A stretch of DNA of 64,000 nt from assembly GCF_002196515.1 (NCBI RefSeq), contig NZ_CP018835.1, positions 682,001 through 746,000 of the forward strand. Reading direction: 5' to 3'. The stretch is from Vibrio gazogenes (GTDB taxonomy: Bacteria > Pseudomonadota > Gammaproteobacteria > Enterobacterales > Vibrionaceae). Positions 8,319 to 17,380 of the stretch are shown here, one piece after another. The notes under the pieces are model-generated. The model was given only the letters and a program-made list of their open reading frames with translations, was not told the origin of the DNA and ran no database searches. A program made the translations under genes and the position numbers. Every line of letters starts with the position of its first letter. The stretch's first letter is position 1.

Positions 8319-8439
8319 ATAACGCCCAATTAAGGCGTGAAGCACGCGACCACGACACTCAATTTGACCACCATAATCACTGAACTCAACCCAAACCAAA
8401 AATGCCAAGCGTGCTGAATCACTCTTAAATTGTTAGTTG
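8319..8439 (-). other. Integron attC site (long Vibrio type, about 120 bp)
   Basis: On the minus strand it begins AACTAACAATTTAAGAGTG, continues CAGCACGCTTGGCATTTTTG, and ends GCGTGCTTCACGCC, then TTAATTGGGCGTTATG. This is a near-canonical V. parahaemolyticus-type repeat with matching outer and inner arms. The stop codon of the APH-like cassette gene is in its first bases. Confidence 0.92.
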
Positions 8440-9206
8440 CACAATGCGCACTGAATTTTTTGTTTATTTTCAATGATATATTCTATGTCATTTAGGTAAG
8501 CTTGAAGATGACCTTGCTCTATGTTTTCAGCAAAGGATTCATTATCATTTTCAGCCTCACTTCGCATGAACGAGACTAAAGCCTCTAATCTCTGAACCAT
8601 TGCATCGGCTAATTGATTTCTTTCGGACTCACTTGCACCGTAACTATCACAGAACAACTTAGCTCTAACCACCTGTTCTGAGATTGAGCCTAGCTTGTCA
8701 TTATTGTCCGTTTTGAAAGGAGACCAACAATAAACTGAATAAGCTAGATCCCATATTCTTGGGGCTGGGTGTGCAGTATCAAAGTCAAATACACCAACAA
8801 CGGTGCTCTCTGACAGAGCAACATTGTATGGAGTAAAGTCACCATGGCAGATAACCTCAAAAGGTTCTCTTGGCTCTAGCATCCACTCGTTGGCATTAAC
8901 ATCAATTTGCTCTAAAAGTGGCACTGTTGAGTCATGTATTTTACGTAATAATTTACCCGCAGAAATGAGGGCATCAGCTGTGGCGATTGCACCGACTAGC
9001 GGATAATTATAAGTATGACCGACGACAAAACTTAAGATTTCCTGATCTTGATTTACACCAAGGAATCTTGGACATTCAGCCACATTCTCTTGCTCAAGGT
9101 GCTTCAAAATAAGGTGAATTGTAGGACTCCACGGTTGAAGAGGTCGATAGACAACTTCACCATCTCGATATATTGCGGATTCTCTTCCGCCTGATAATTC
9201 TTCCAC
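8433..9206 (-). CDS. APH-family phosphotransferase (integron cassette)
   Basis: 257 aa, member of the aminoglycoside phosphotransferase / choline kinase-like fold. The catalytic loop HGDFTPYNVAL (about residues 120-130) and the metal-binding FDFDTAHPAPRIWDLAY are intact. The N-terminal ATP-binding part is shorter than in classical APH enzymes. It is a discrete cassette: attC upstream (9221-9290) and attC overlapping the stop codon. Its substrate cannot be told from sequence; similar cassette proteins include both antibiotic and metabolite kinases. The GTG just upstream in GAGGTTTCGTGGAAG could serve as the real start. Confidence 0.85.
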   Translation of the reverse strand: MEELSGGRESAIYRDGEVVYRPLQPWSPTIHLILKHLEQENVAECPRFLGVNQDQEILSFVVGHTYNYPLVGAIATADALISAGKLLRKIHDSTVPLLEQIDVNANEWMLEPREPFEVICHGDFTPYNVALSESTVVGVFDFDTAHPAPRIWDLAYSVYCWSPFKTDNNDKLGSISEQVVRAKLFCDSYGASESERNQLADAMVQRLEALVSFMRSEAENDNESFAENIEQGHLQAYLNDIEYIIENKQKIQCALCN

Positions 9207-9220
9207 GAAACCTCCCTGTG

Positions 9221-9290
9221 CAACTAACGCCCCAATAAGCCGCCGAAAGAAGCGCAGCGTATTGAGGTCGGATTAATTGGTTTGTTAGCC
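9221..9290 (-). other. Integron attC site (70 bp)
   Basis: On the minus strand it runs from GGCTAACAAACC to TTATTGGGGCGTTAGTTG, with paired inner arms (AATCCGACCTCAATACGC and GCGCTTCTTTCGGCGG, imperfect). It separates the LysE remnant from the APH cassette. The LysE frame terminates inside it. Confidence 0.85.
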
Positions 9291-9630
9291 GTTTTTCATT
9301 AACGCCAATTTAGAACCGAATCCAATAAATACAATACCTGTCATTGAATTTGGCCACTTCTTAAACTGAGCATTGTTTGCAGATTTTTTATGCGAGACAA
9401 CATAAATACCATTGCAGAATACCACATAAAGTTAACTATAGAGTGTGCAGTGACCAACGCATATGCATTCATCGCACCCTCGTTTGTGGATATGAATTGT
9501 GGAAAAGCCGACAAATAAAACATTGATACCTTGGGGTTGAGTACGTTTGTTAAGAACCCTTCTGAAAATGCAGTACACATCGAAACAGGCTTAATATCTT
9601 TCTGAGCTAAATTTGAAGTAGAAGCAAAAA
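9285..9630 (-). pseudogene. LysE/RhtB family exporter fragment, truncated and frameshifted
   Basis: The C-terminal part of a LysE-type amino acid exporter is visible (motif GFLTNVLNPKVSMFYLSAF). The N-terminal half is missing: the frame emerges directly from a half attC site. A one-base loss in an A6 run (T run at 9384-9389 on the plus strand) shifts the frame. After correction the protein continues KKSANNAQFKKWPNSMTG and GFGSKLALMKNG, and ends in the attC as expected for a cassette gene. Confidence 0.8.
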
Positions 9631-9710
9631 TGCCAAGCGTTGTGGATCCCTCTTAAATTGCTTGTATGGATAATAAGTACTCCAATCGGGTAAGGTGAGA
9701 CCCAGACTTT
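9631..9710 (-). other. Half attC plus decayed duplicate of the MFS cassette 3' end
   Basis: Bases 9631-9669 repeat the same half attC as at 6986-7024 (ATACAAGCAATTTAAGAGGG followed by ATCCACAACGCTTGGCA on the minus strand). The adjoining 9670-9705 stretch (GTCTGGGTCTCACCTTACCC) matches the last codons of the MFS gene (CCTGGATCTCACATTACCC). This looks like the scar of a duplicated and then lost cassette. The remaining bases to 9863 show nothing recognisable. Confidence 0.6.
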
Positions 9711-9863
9711 AGCTGCAACTAAAGCTTTCTATGTAGCAGCGTAGCAGCTCACTGCAGCATTGGCTCCTCTATCGAGATAGCAGTAAGCCAATTTGCCTTT
9801 TGTGATTGTCAATCCGATTCACATAAAACGCTTTGCCGGAGCAAGTTTAATAACTTGGCCCGA

Positions 9864-11216
9864 TTATTTTTTGTCGTAATAAGTTAATAATTTATCCCCT
9901 TCTTCAGGGTTTACCCGGGAAATAGCCTCAAGCATATTGCGCAGCACTTCTCTATCGTAGTGATTATCAATATTTTTATTTATATCGCTTATGATGGCAT
10001 ATAAATAGCGATATATTTCCTCACTAACCAACCCCTCACCATTAGTAACAAATAGCATGTTTTTAAATGCTTCCAATATGTTTTCCATTACAAAAGCATC
10101 ACCTCTTGCATAATGCCTAATCGGTGTGAAATTATCATGCAGTAGTTCGCTTATTGAAACCTCATGGAAAAACAATCTACTGTTTGCATTTTTTTGCATG
10201 CTAGAAACACTAATATTTTTTAATTCCATGCGTTTAATTAACAATAGACTTAGCATGTCAATGGCTTTAACTGCCGAGCCCGGATCGTTAATGCCTGGGC
10301 TCATTGCTTTAACAGCAATTTCCGATATTTGCGTCATTCCATAGCTGTAATGATCACTAATATATTCTTCCACATAAAAAATGAAGCAAGATAAAATTTC
10401 TTCAACTAATTGTGTGTCATTTTTTATTGGCTTATTACAACGCAGAAACGGGTAACCTTCAACCGTAAAGTAGCCCTGCTTTACACAAACATAAAGGGAT
10501 AACGCTTCACGTTCCAATATATTACATAACTGCTTAGTCTTAACCCCTTTAAAGTATCCGCTAGTATTACTTTGTAGTTCATGCCACTGTTCAAACTTAC
10601 TTGAACTCACCTCATCTTGATTTTGGTGCAGTTCAACTAACGCATTCATTTCATTCTTTGTTCTTGAAAATAGACTATTTAACACTCTATCCACTTGAAT
10701 CGTTTGTGAAATAGAGTGAATAAAATACACAAAACATACAAGGGATGTTAGCCCCTGTAAAAGTGCGAATAAAATACCTAAAGCGGGAATATCTAAAATG
10801 GTATGGTTACTTGATACATCATCAATATTTATCAGCATAATTGTGGAATAAATGATACTCCCCAAATAGAACCCTAACACCAACTGATGTGACTTTTTTG
10901 ATATCAGCCCAGGCACGAGACGTGGCGAAAGATTCATGCTGGCAGTATTCAGTACAACCATCACCATTGAAAAACTAAAAACGGTGAGTGATATAATACT
11001 ACCAATTAAAATACCTAGAATTTTACGGGCATTTTCGACACTATCAACCAGAACATATGAGAAATGCAGTTCAAACAGTTTAACTGGTTCTAAGTACTCA
11101 AAAAACAATGTAATTAATGCAGAAATTAAAAATACAATGGCAATTAAAGAAGGGTAAAATGCAATACTGTTAATAACTTTTCGATATGATTGACTTACGC
11201 TATGAAACTCTATCAT
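9864..11216 (-). CDS. DUF2254 predicted membrane protein
   Basis: 450 aa. Four hydrophobic segments occupy the N-terminal third (about residues 18-42, 66-92, 112-132 and 145-170), followed by a long cytoplasmic region. The segment LTVFSFSMVMVVLNTASM and the following SPRLVPGLI are typical of DUF2254, whose function is not established. The start ATG is preceded by only weak Shine-Dalgarno pairing. It lies at the proximal end of the cassette region but no attC was found immediately after its stop, so its cassette status is unclear. Confidence 0.8.
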   Translation of the reverse strand: MIEFHSVSQSYRKVINSIAFYPSLIAIVFLISALITLFFEYLEPVKLFELHFSYVLVDSVENARKILGILIGSIISLTVFSFSMVMVVLNTASMNLSPRLVPGLISKKSHQLVLGFYLGSIIYSTIMLINIDDVSSNHTILDIPALGILFALLQGLTSLVCFVYFIHSISQTIQVDRVLNSLFSRTKNEMNALVELHQNQDEVSSSKFEQWHELQSNTSGYFKGVKTKQLCNILEREALSLYVCVKQGYFTVEGYPFLRCNKPIKNDTQLVEEILSCFIFYVEEYISDHYSYGMTQISEIAVKAMSPGINDPGSAVKAIDMLSLLLIKRMELKNISVSSMQKNANSRLFFHEVSISELLHDNFTPIRHYARGDAFVMENILEAFKNMLFVTNGEGLVSEEIYRYLYAIISDINKNIDNHYDREVLRNMLEAISRVNPEEGDKLLTYYDKK

Positions 11217-11377
11217 TTTTATCCTTACATAGGCTAAATGTATATTATCACTGACTTATGCTATGTTTTTTCTGTCTTTCATCCCTATGTGATAAGATTC
11301 AAGTCATAGAAAAACCAAGTTCCCAACGGTGCTTAGATCCAACGCAATTTCATAACGCCTATACGCAACCGCCCCCC

Positions 11378-11522
11378 CTAAGCGCCAGTGAGCCAAATTC
11401 CAGTTGCCGTTCCCTCAACATGTGTATCGCTTTTGTAAATGGCCCCACCACCAATAAATCCAATGCCAGTCATAACCCTGTACACGACCCTCGCTTGAGC
11501 ATCACCTATAGAAAACAAATAC
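11378..11522 (-). pseudogene. MgtC/SapB family fragment
   Basis: An open stretch of about 48 codons reads GDAQARVVYRVMTGIGF, then IGGGAIYKSDTHVEGTATG, the conserved central segment of MgtC/SapB membrane proteins. It ends at TAG after LTGA. No N-terminal or C-terminal parts are present, so it is a relic. Just downstream on the same strand, TAGGCGTTATG at about 11350-11360 looks like the end of another decayed attC. The rest of 11217-11706 shows no gene. Confidence 0.65.
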
Positions 11523-11706
11523 CAAAGCAGTCGCAATCTGTATAAGATGACATAACACTAAGGCGATGTTGCTTTCGAAGTCTATCATTAACTAATGAAC
11601 TTAATCTCTATTCAAGGTATACAGTAAAGGCAAGTTTAGTTCCAATTCCACTGAATAGCATGAAAACTGCTGTAATAAAATACGATTTAACATATAAGGA
11701 ACCCCA

Positions 11707-11865
11707 ATGGACTTAATTCGAATCCTCTTCTCAATCTTATTACCACCACTTGGTGTGTTCTTACAAGTTGGCCTTGGCGGGGCTTTTTGGCTGAACATTA
11801 TTCTCACGTTATTTGGCTACATTCCCGGAATCATTCACGCAGTGTGGATTATCGCGAGAAGGTAA
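11707..11865 (+). CDS. Pmp3/YqaE (UPF0057) small membrane peptide
   Basis: 52 aa, two hydrophobic helices with the family motifs LLPPLGVFLQVG (residues 11-22) and LGGAFWLNIILTLFGYIPG (23-41), then HAVWIIARR. This family affects membrane potential and salt or stress tolerance in plants and yeast; the bacterial role is less clear. AAGGA lies seven bases before the ATG. The gene stands alone between a repeat relic and the convergent tyrS. Confidence 0.92.
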   Translation: MDLIRILFSILLPPLGVFLQVGLGGAFWLNIILTLFGYIPGIIHAVWIIARR

Positions 11866-11977
11866 GTAACCGCTCAGATTTGGAATAAGCGAGATTTGTC
11901 TAGGAATAGGAAAGCAGTGGCAGTCTACCACTCACTAAAAGGTGTCTATCAAGTCGGTGGCTATTCACACCCAACCA

Positions 11978-12045
11978 AGAAAACCATTCCGGGAGAATGG
12001 TCTGGCTGTTCCGGTTAGGACACCCGTCAAGCCGGTTTGGGGAAA
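11978..12045. repeat. Partial copy of the 5-kb repeat family
   Basis: AAGAAAACCATTC, AGAATGGT and AGGACACCCGTCAAGCCGGTT here align with 5677-5740 (AAGAAAACCATTC, AGAATGGT, AGGACGCCCGTAAAAGCCGGTT). It is a fragment of the same dispersed element, lying between the Pmp3 and tyrS genes. Confidence 0.6.
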
Positions 12046-12116
12046 CGTGCGACAAATGTACCCCGCTCTGTATACGACAAAGCAGAGGCACATTACTTGT
12101 TGCTACTTTATCGACT

Positions 12117-13367
12117 TCATTTGCGTTTGACTAAACAAAAGTGCTTCTTACCGCGCTGAATTAACCAATATTGATCAAACAGTGGAAAATCAAGCTGTGA
12201 ACTTTCTGGTGTTATCTTTTCACTATTGACGCGAATCGCATTGCCCTCGATAAGCTCTCTTGCGATACGTTTTGATTTAGCGAGTCGTGACTCGACCAGC
12301 AATTCTACAATGTCTTGCTCAGTGCTCTCGATGCTGGGGATTCCATCTAACTCTAACTGTTTGATTTCACTTAAACTTAGATTCTCGACACTCCCTGTGA
12401 ACAAAGCTTGCGTAATACGTTCTGCGCTATGTAATCCCGATTCACCATGAACAAAACGTGTCATATTTTGAGCCAGAATTTTTTGCGCCTCGGGTTTACC
12501 GTCGCTAGCTTTATCCTTCAATTCAATCTTCTCAATCTCATCGCAGGATAAGAATGTGTAGTAACGCAGCAGGTTGTATACATCAGAATCTTCAGTAGAC
12601 AACCAAAACTGGTAAAACATGTACGGTGATGTTTTTTCCGGATCAAGCCAAACGGCTCCGCCTTCTGTTTTACCAAATTTGGTGCCATCCGATTTCGTGA
12701 TCAACGGTAGGGTTAAACCAAACACTTGCTCGCCATTCTGACGACGGGTTAAATCAATACCGCTAACGATATTTCCCCATTGGTCATTACCACCAATTTG
12801 TAAGCGGCAACCATAGTTACGATTAAGCACAGCAAAGTCATAAGACTGCAGTAGACTGTAGCTAAATTCGGTAAATGAAATCCCTTGATCAGGTCTTTGC
12901 AATCGTTGCTTCACAGACTCCCGACAGATCATCGTGTTGATTGAAAAATGCTTACCGACATCTCGGAAAAAATCGATGACGTTGATTTCTTTCATCCAAT
13001 CAGCATTGTTGACGATTGTCATTGGCTTGCTGATATGAGGTGCTAATAACTGCTCAATTTGAGTGGTGAGATCTTTGACCCAGCCGTTTACCGTTTCTTC
13101 GGTATTCAAACTGCGCTCTGCTGCTTTGAAGCTAGGGTCGCCAATCTTACCTGTCGCGCCACCAATCAGCGCTAATGCCTGATGCCCGGCATCCTGAAAA
13201 CGTTTGAGCATAATGAGTGGCACTAAATGTCCAATATGTAGGCTACCGGCTGTCGGATCGAAACCACAGTAAACCGTTTGAGGCTGGCTAAATTGTTGCT
13301 CTATTTGCTCTAAGTCACTGGCTTGAGCAATTAAACCACGCGTCTGTAATTCCTGAATCAATGTCAT
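12117..13367 (-). CDS. tyrS: Tyrosyl-tRNA synthetase
   Basis: 416 aa, class I aminoacyl-tRNA synthetase charging tRNA-Tyr in the cytoplasm. Visible: HIGHL (the HIGH motif, about residue 46), [11 protein letters not shown], the tyrosine-binding [11 protein letters not shown], the KMSKS equivalent KFGKT (about 232), and a C-terminal S4 RNA-binding domain (about 350-416). Length and motifs fit the E. coli-type TyrRS. Vibrios often have two tyrS genes; which one this is cannot be decided here. No T-box leader is seen. Confidence 0.95.
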   Translation of the reverse strand: MTLIQELQTRGLIAQASDLEQIEQQFSQPQTVYCGFDPTAGSLHIGHLVPLIMLKRFQDAGHQALALIGGATGKIGDPSFKAAERSLNTEETVNGWVKDLTTQIEQLLAPHISKPMTIVNNADWMKEINVIDFFRDVGKHFSINTMICRESVKQRLQRPDQGISFTEFSYSLLQSYDFAVLNRNYGCRLQIGGNDQWGNIVSGIDLTRRQNGEQVFGLTLPLITKSDGTKFGKTEGGAVWLDPEKTSPYMFYQFWLSTEDSDVYNLLRYYTFLSCDEIEKIELKDKASDGKPEAQKILAQNMTRFVHGESGLHSAERITQALFTGSVENLSLSEIKQLELDGIPSIESTEQDIVELLVESRLAKSKRIARELIEGNAIRVNSEKITPESSQLDFPLFDQYWLIQRGKKHFCLVKRK

Positions 13368-13457
13368 CTATAACGTCTTATCTGTATCAATCATGTGTGT
13401 ACAGATTACGAATAGAAACGGATGTGCGATATATCCCTAAAGGGACAGTCGGTACAT

Positions 13458-14258
13458 TTATCGGGTAATAATATGGTTGAGGAAAACTTGGAAAAGTTCA
13501 CTGAGGGATGTCACCCGTAATTGAGCATAGATACGCTTTCGGTGATTTTTTACCGTGCCTTCCGTAATATCCAACTGTTGTGCGATTTCTTTCGTATCAA
13601 GCCCTTGCACGACTAAGCGGGCGATTTGTTTCTCTCGGGTTGAAAGCAAGTCGTTGCCAAAAGAATGCAGGCCATCCTCGATGAACTCACGTCTTTTTAC
13701 TGAGTAGGATTCAGGAGAAAAAACTGGTTCTGCAAGAAGGAATTCCGTTTGTTGCCAATGTTGCTGACATAATGATTGAATGACTGCAAAGTATGACTTT
13801 AACGTTTCAACCTTGAATGGCGAAAATACATTGTCGGCATCAGTGCACCCCAAATAGATAACGACCCAGCGCGTTGCTTCAACTTCAATGAGAATACTTA
13901 ATTCATCTTTCCAGCCAGTTTGCAGGTAGAATTGATTACAGTATGTCTGGTAATCCATATCTCGTTTGATGACGTCTTTTAATGAGAAAATGCCCTGCTG
14001 CTCATGAATAATGAGCATTTTGTAGAATGGATCATCTTGAAATGCGGAGGTGAGGTAACGGTCAAAAAGCAATTCTCGGTTATTTTCAATGGAATCGTAA
14101 AGATAAATAGGATGTTTGCCTTTACGTAGGCCGAGAATCACTGCGCAGTCATAGCTCAATATCGAAGCGATAAGAGCCATTAACTTCGGTGTAAAACTCG
14201 GTGATTTCAAAGCAGAAATAGATTCTGCGAGTAAATGATTAAATTGAGATTCAGCCAT
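13458..14258 (-). CDS. LuxR-family transcriptional regulator
   Basis: 266 aa. The C-terminal 60 residues form a LuxR/GerE helix-turn-helix (LLSTREKQIARLVVQGLDTK, then EIAQQLDITEGTVKNHRK). The N-terminal 190 residues show no receiver domain and no clear autoinducer-binding signature, so the signal is unknown. It is transcribed alone on the minus strand, upstream of tyrS. Confidence 0.85.
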   Translation of the reverse strand: MAESQFNHLLAESISALKSPSFTPKLMALIASILSYDCAVILGLRKGKHPIYLYDSIENNRELLFDRYLTSAFQDDPFYKMLIIHEQQGIFSLKDVIKRDMDYQTYCNQFYLQTGWKDELSILIEVEATRWVVIYLGCTDADNVFSPFKVETLKSYFAVIQSLCQQHWQQTEFLLAEPVFSPESYSVKRREFIEDGLHSFGNDLLSTREKQIARLVVQGLDTKEIAQQLDITEGTVKNHRKRIYAQLRVTSLSELFQVFLNHIITR

Positions 14259-14382
14259 ATCGGATAAGACGAATGATAAAGGCTTAAAGCATAACGGAAT
14301 TACCCAAAATGCTCAAAACTGGATGATATGAACTAGGTTACTTTCACCTTCATTTATGTCTTATCATCGTTTTAACGCTTTT

Positions 14383-14847
14383 TTAGCTAAATTTCTCCAT
14401 GACAAAGTTCTGGAGCTTTTCGCCACGCATCTCTACCGTTTGCTCTTTCACGACGGTAAAGCCAAGCTTCTCATAAAACGGACGTGCGGTAATGCTGACT
14501 TCTGAGTAGAATCGAGTGATTCCCTTTGCTTTCCCGACCGCAATGATGTGCTCCATCAAACAGCGTCCAATACCTTTACCTTGATGTTCATGGTGACAAA
14601 AGAAATGGTCAATCAAACCGCTACTTTGAATATCGGTATATCCCACAATTTCACCATCGATTTCCGCAATGACGGGTAATATAGAATCCATTTTGCGCTG
14701 CCATATAGCAAAATCAAATCTGTCTGGCGCCCAAGCCGATACTTGAGCCTGAGAATAGTCTCGAATGTTCACATTGTGGATCGTGTGATAAAAAATCTTC
14801 CACAAGGCTTGTGCATCTGATTCTTTATAATTTCGAATTTTGATCAT
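14383..14847 (-). CDS. GNAT family N-acetyltransferase
   Basis: 154 aa, Gcn5-related N-acetyltransferase. The acetyl-CoA binding signature is HQGKGIGRCLMEHI (about residues 90-104), preceded by the beta strand DHFFCHHEH and followed by FYEKLGF. Similar small proteins acetylate amines or protein N-termini; the substrate here is unknown. Monocistronic by spacing. Confidence 0.85.
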   Translation of the reverse strand: MIKIRNYKESDAQALWKIFYHTIHNVNIRDYSQAQVSAWAPDRFDFAIWQRKMDSILPVIAEIDGEIVGYTDIQSSGLIDHFFCHHEHQGKGIGRCLMEHIIAVGKAKGITRFYSEVSITARPFYEKLGFTVVKEQTVEMRGEKLQNFVMEKFS

Positions 14848-14980
14848 GCTAATATTTCCGCGATTTCGTTAAAACCTATTTAGGATGGCTCGTTACACTT
14901 TTTACCTTGGTTAGAGTGCAAAGCTTCACAGGGCGCGGCCATCTTTGCCATTATCCCCTGCAAGCTCTGATTCGATCTTT

Positions 14981-15709
14981 TCACCATGGTACCTGTCCAT
15001 TTTCATCAAAAAATCCACCTGTGGGACCGGATTCTGGCAAAGACGCAAGTTTCACGACAATCTGTGCGGCCTGTTCAACGGTACGTGTACCACTGTGATT
15101 ATTGAGATCAGTCGCGGTAAAGCCGGGGTCCGCTGAATTGATCTTAATGGATGTGTTTTGTAACTCATAGGCAAACTGAACTGTCAAAGCGTTGATCGCC
15201 GTTTTGGATGAGTTATAGGCAAGCGGTTTTACATGCGCAAACTCGTAATTTGGATCACTGTTTTGTGTCAACGAGCCAAGTCCGGATGACATATTGACGA
15301 TTCGTCCTGCTTCAGATTTGCGAAGTAACGGAAGCATGGTTTGTATCACCGCGAAAGCGCCAAATACATTTGTTTCGAAGGTCTTCCGAAGTGATTCCAC
15401 GCTTACTTGACTTGGCGGCATTCCGGCGTCTAAAGCAATACCTGCATTGTTGATCAACACATCGAGTCTGCCAAAACGCTTTCCAATCAGACTCGCTGCT
15501 GCCTCGATCGTGTTGTGATCGGTGACATCAATCGGAACAAACACAGCGCTTAAACCCTCTTCGGTGAATTTTTTTTCGACTTCAGTCCCAAGGGTCTTGG
15601 AACGAGCGCCAATCAGGACCGTATAACCCAACAGAGCAAGTTCTCGTGATACTTGCAGACCAATTCCCTTGTTTGCTCCAGTGATAAGTGCGATCCGTTT
15701 AGAGTTCAT
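14981..15709 (-). CDS. Short-chain dehydrogenase/reductase
   Basis: 242 aa NAD(P)-dependent oxidoreductase. The Rossmann motif TGANKGIG lies at residues 9-16, NNAG at about 85, and the catalytic Ser and YNSSK near 143-163. I placed the start at 15709 (MNSKRIALITG); the longer open frame to 15877 only runs through a dispersed repeat. The closest recognisable class is the carbonyl reductase-like SDR with a long insert after the second strand. Substrate unknown. Confidence 0.88.
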   Translation of the reverse strand: MNSKRIALITGANKGIGLQVSRELALLGYTVLIGARSKTLGTEVEKKFTEEGLSAVFVPIDVTDHNTIEAAASLIGKRFGRLDVLINNAGIALDAGMPPSQVSVESLRKTFETNVFGAFAVIQTMLPLLRKSEAGRIVNMSSGLGSLTQNSDPNYEFAHVKPLAYNSSKTAINALTVQFAYELQNTSIKINSADPGFTATDLNNHSGTRTVEQAAQIVVKLASLPESGPTGGFFDENGQVPW

Positions 15710-15774
15710 GTATGAATGTTCCTCAATGTCTAACGCCGTAAGACACGGCAAATAGCTTGGTGATGTTTTTGCAG

Positions 15775-15895
15775 TTTTTTCTTTTAGCAAAAACAGTGAC
15801 AAAAAAAGATTTTCGGGTAACGCACAGAACATCAACGTCCCTGAAACCGAACAATGCAATGATGCGTCAACCCACAATACCCTAGGGCTAACGAG
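15775..15895. repeat. Degenerate copy of the dispersed repeat
   Basis: ACAAAAAAAGATTTTCGGG, ACGCACAGAACATC, CCTGAAACCGAACAATGC and ATGCGTCAA follow the order of the core repeat at 5281-5385, with several changes. It ends in TACCCTAGGG, resembling ATGCCTAGGG next to the first copy near 5516. It lies between the MOSC and SDR genes. Confidence 0.6.
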
Positions 15896-15904
15896 GCGCT
15901 AAAA

Positions 15905-16444
15905 TTAAACCCTCTCTAATGCCTCAAATGGCTCATGAGGGAAAACAACCTCAATATCATCTCCTGCGTTCACCTGCCCTCCGACGGTCACAATCCCCAT
16001 GATACCGGCCTTACGGACCACCTGTCCTGACTCATCTCGGCTGAGCACCGCAGACAATAATCCTTTTTTATAATTTTCTATTTGCGGACACGGATTGCGA
16101 AGACCAGTGATAGAGACTTCAGCGCCACTCGGAAATTGTAATAATGAACCTTTGGGCAGGGATAATAAATCAATGCCGCATGTCGTGATATTTTCGCCCA
16201 ACGCGGCGGGTTCGATATCAAATCCCTGCTCGTGCAACTCATCGAATAATTCAGCATGAATCAAGTGGACTTGTCTTAAATTTGGCTGAGTTGGATCCGC
16301 TTTAACTCTGGAGCGATGCTGGACGGTTTTCCCTCTGTGTCCATCATCTTCAACCCCTTCACCTTGAATTAAGGTAATTGATCGCACCACCGATTTAGAA
16401 AAATGGTGACCTTCTCTTTTACTGACCGATATAACCTTTGCCAA
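15905..16444 (-). CDS. MOSC domain protein
   Basis: 179 aa. MOSC domains bind sulfur carriers via a conserved Cys and occur in molybdenum cofactor sulfurase-type enzymes and detoxifying N-hydroxyl reductases. Conserved pieces are visible: HRSRVKADPTQPNLRQVHLI, GENITT and GLRNPCPQIE with the key Cys. I assign a TTG start at 16444 because AAGGAGG lies five bases upstream and the protein then begins AKVISVSKREGHHFSK, as in homologs. An upstream ATG lacks a ribosome site. It lies 64 bases after the gap following the methyltransferase gene's stop region but has its own spacing. Confidence 0.82.
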   Translation of the reverse strand: MAKVISVSKREGHHFSKSVVRSITLIQGEGVEDDGHRGKTVQHRSRVKADPTQPNLRQVHLIHAELFDELHEQGFDIEPAALGENITTCGIDLLSLPKGSLLQFPSGAEVSITGLRNPCPQIENYKKGLLSAVLSRDESGQVVRKAGIMGIVTVGGQVNAGDDIEVVFPHEPFEALERV

Positions 16445-16543
16445 AATTTCCTCCTTGAGGGCTAACAACATCACCGCCAAATGTTAGCTGTCCCTTTTAA
16501 GCACTTTGTTCAGTTTATAAGATAGACTTCTTAATGACTAACG

Positions 16544-17320
16544 CTAATTCTTCTGGGTTCTCCCACGCCATTGAATGGCCGGCATTAGCGCAAACACCCC
16601 CCACCCCAAATACTCCCGCGTGTAGGTTGCGTGACGTACAGGCTCTGTACTCAGTTTGGCGCGGATCTCTTCAGCCAATTCATCGTTAGGGTTTTCTTCA
16701 AGCCAGCGCCGCATTGTGAGCCACTTGGCCGCTTCGTAGCGGTCCCAACCATCTTGATTGGCGAGAACCATCTCCACCACGTCATAACCGAGGTGGCCAA
16801 TCGACGCAAGAAACTCTGGCAGACTGAGAAAATCGGAGATTGAGTTAGCAAAACACTTTTTGGCGATCTCTTCCGTTGGCGGCACCTGTCGCCAGTAAGG
16901 TTCACCAATCAGAATGATACCGCGAGGGCGCAAACTTTTTGCCAGAAGTTCGATGGTTCCGGCGACACCGCCACCAATCCATGTGGCACCGACACAAGCT
17001 GCCACATCAACTTGCTCGTCAGAGACGTAACCTGCGGCATCGTTGTGGAAAAACTTAACTTGATGGGCAACGCTAAGTGCTTCAGCTCGCTGCTGCGCCT
17101 GTGTCGTAAACAACGGGCTCATGTCGATGCCGGTACCAACAATACCGTAGTCACGAGCCCAGGTACAAAGCATCTCCCCCGAGCCACTGCCGAGATCCAG
17201 AATGCGGTCTTTCGGTGAGAGCCGTAACGCAGCACCGAGAGTCGCGAACTTGTCAGGCGTGAATGGATTGTGGATGCGGTGTGCGCTTTCTGTAATATTG
17301 AAAATCCGTGGAATGTCCAA
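16544..17320 (-). CDS. SAM-dependent class I methyltransferase
   Basis: 258 aa. Motif I ILDLGSGSGEML (about residues 41-52) and the acidic residue after the second strand (GTGID) indicate an S-adenosylmethionine-binding Rossmann fold; DVAACVGATWIGGG and LRPRGIILIGEPYW follow. The family is often annotated generically, and the substrate (small molecule rather than nucleic acid, judging from the fold variant) is unknown. Confidence 0.85.
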   Translation of the reverse strand: MDIPRIFNITESAHRIHNPFTPDKFATLGAALRLSPKDRILDLGSGSGEMLCTWARDYGIVGTGIDMSPLFTTQAQQRAEALSVAHQVKFFHNDAAGYVSDEQVDVAACVGATWIGGGVAGTIELLAKSLRPRGIILIGEPYWRQVPPTEEIAKKCFANSISDFLSLPEFLASIGHLGYDVVEMVLANQDGWDRYEAAKWLTMRRWLEENPNDELAEEIRAKLSTEPVRHATYTREYLGWGVFALMPAIQWRGRTQKN

Positions 17321-17356
17321 TGCTTGAATTCCTTAAAGATTGCGAATCACTTGAGC

Positions 17357-17380
17357 AAAAGGGCCAACTGTGCCCCTTTT
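17357..17380. terminator. Short A/T-flanked hairpin between methyltransferase and AraC genes
   Basis: AAAAGGG and CCCTTTT pair across a ten-base loop. This could terminate the AraC transcript on the minus strand, although the T-run is only four bases. The rest of 17321-17562 holds no convincing gene. Confidence 0.4.

Noticed and set aside
8283-8408. N-terminal extension of the MFS cassette protein
   Set aside because: The extension is the translated attC site; ATG 8282 has a ribosome site.
16463-16491. GCTAACA / TGTTAGC inverted repeat upstream of the MOSC gene as an attC site
   Set aside because: Too short, and lacks the paired inner arms of attC.
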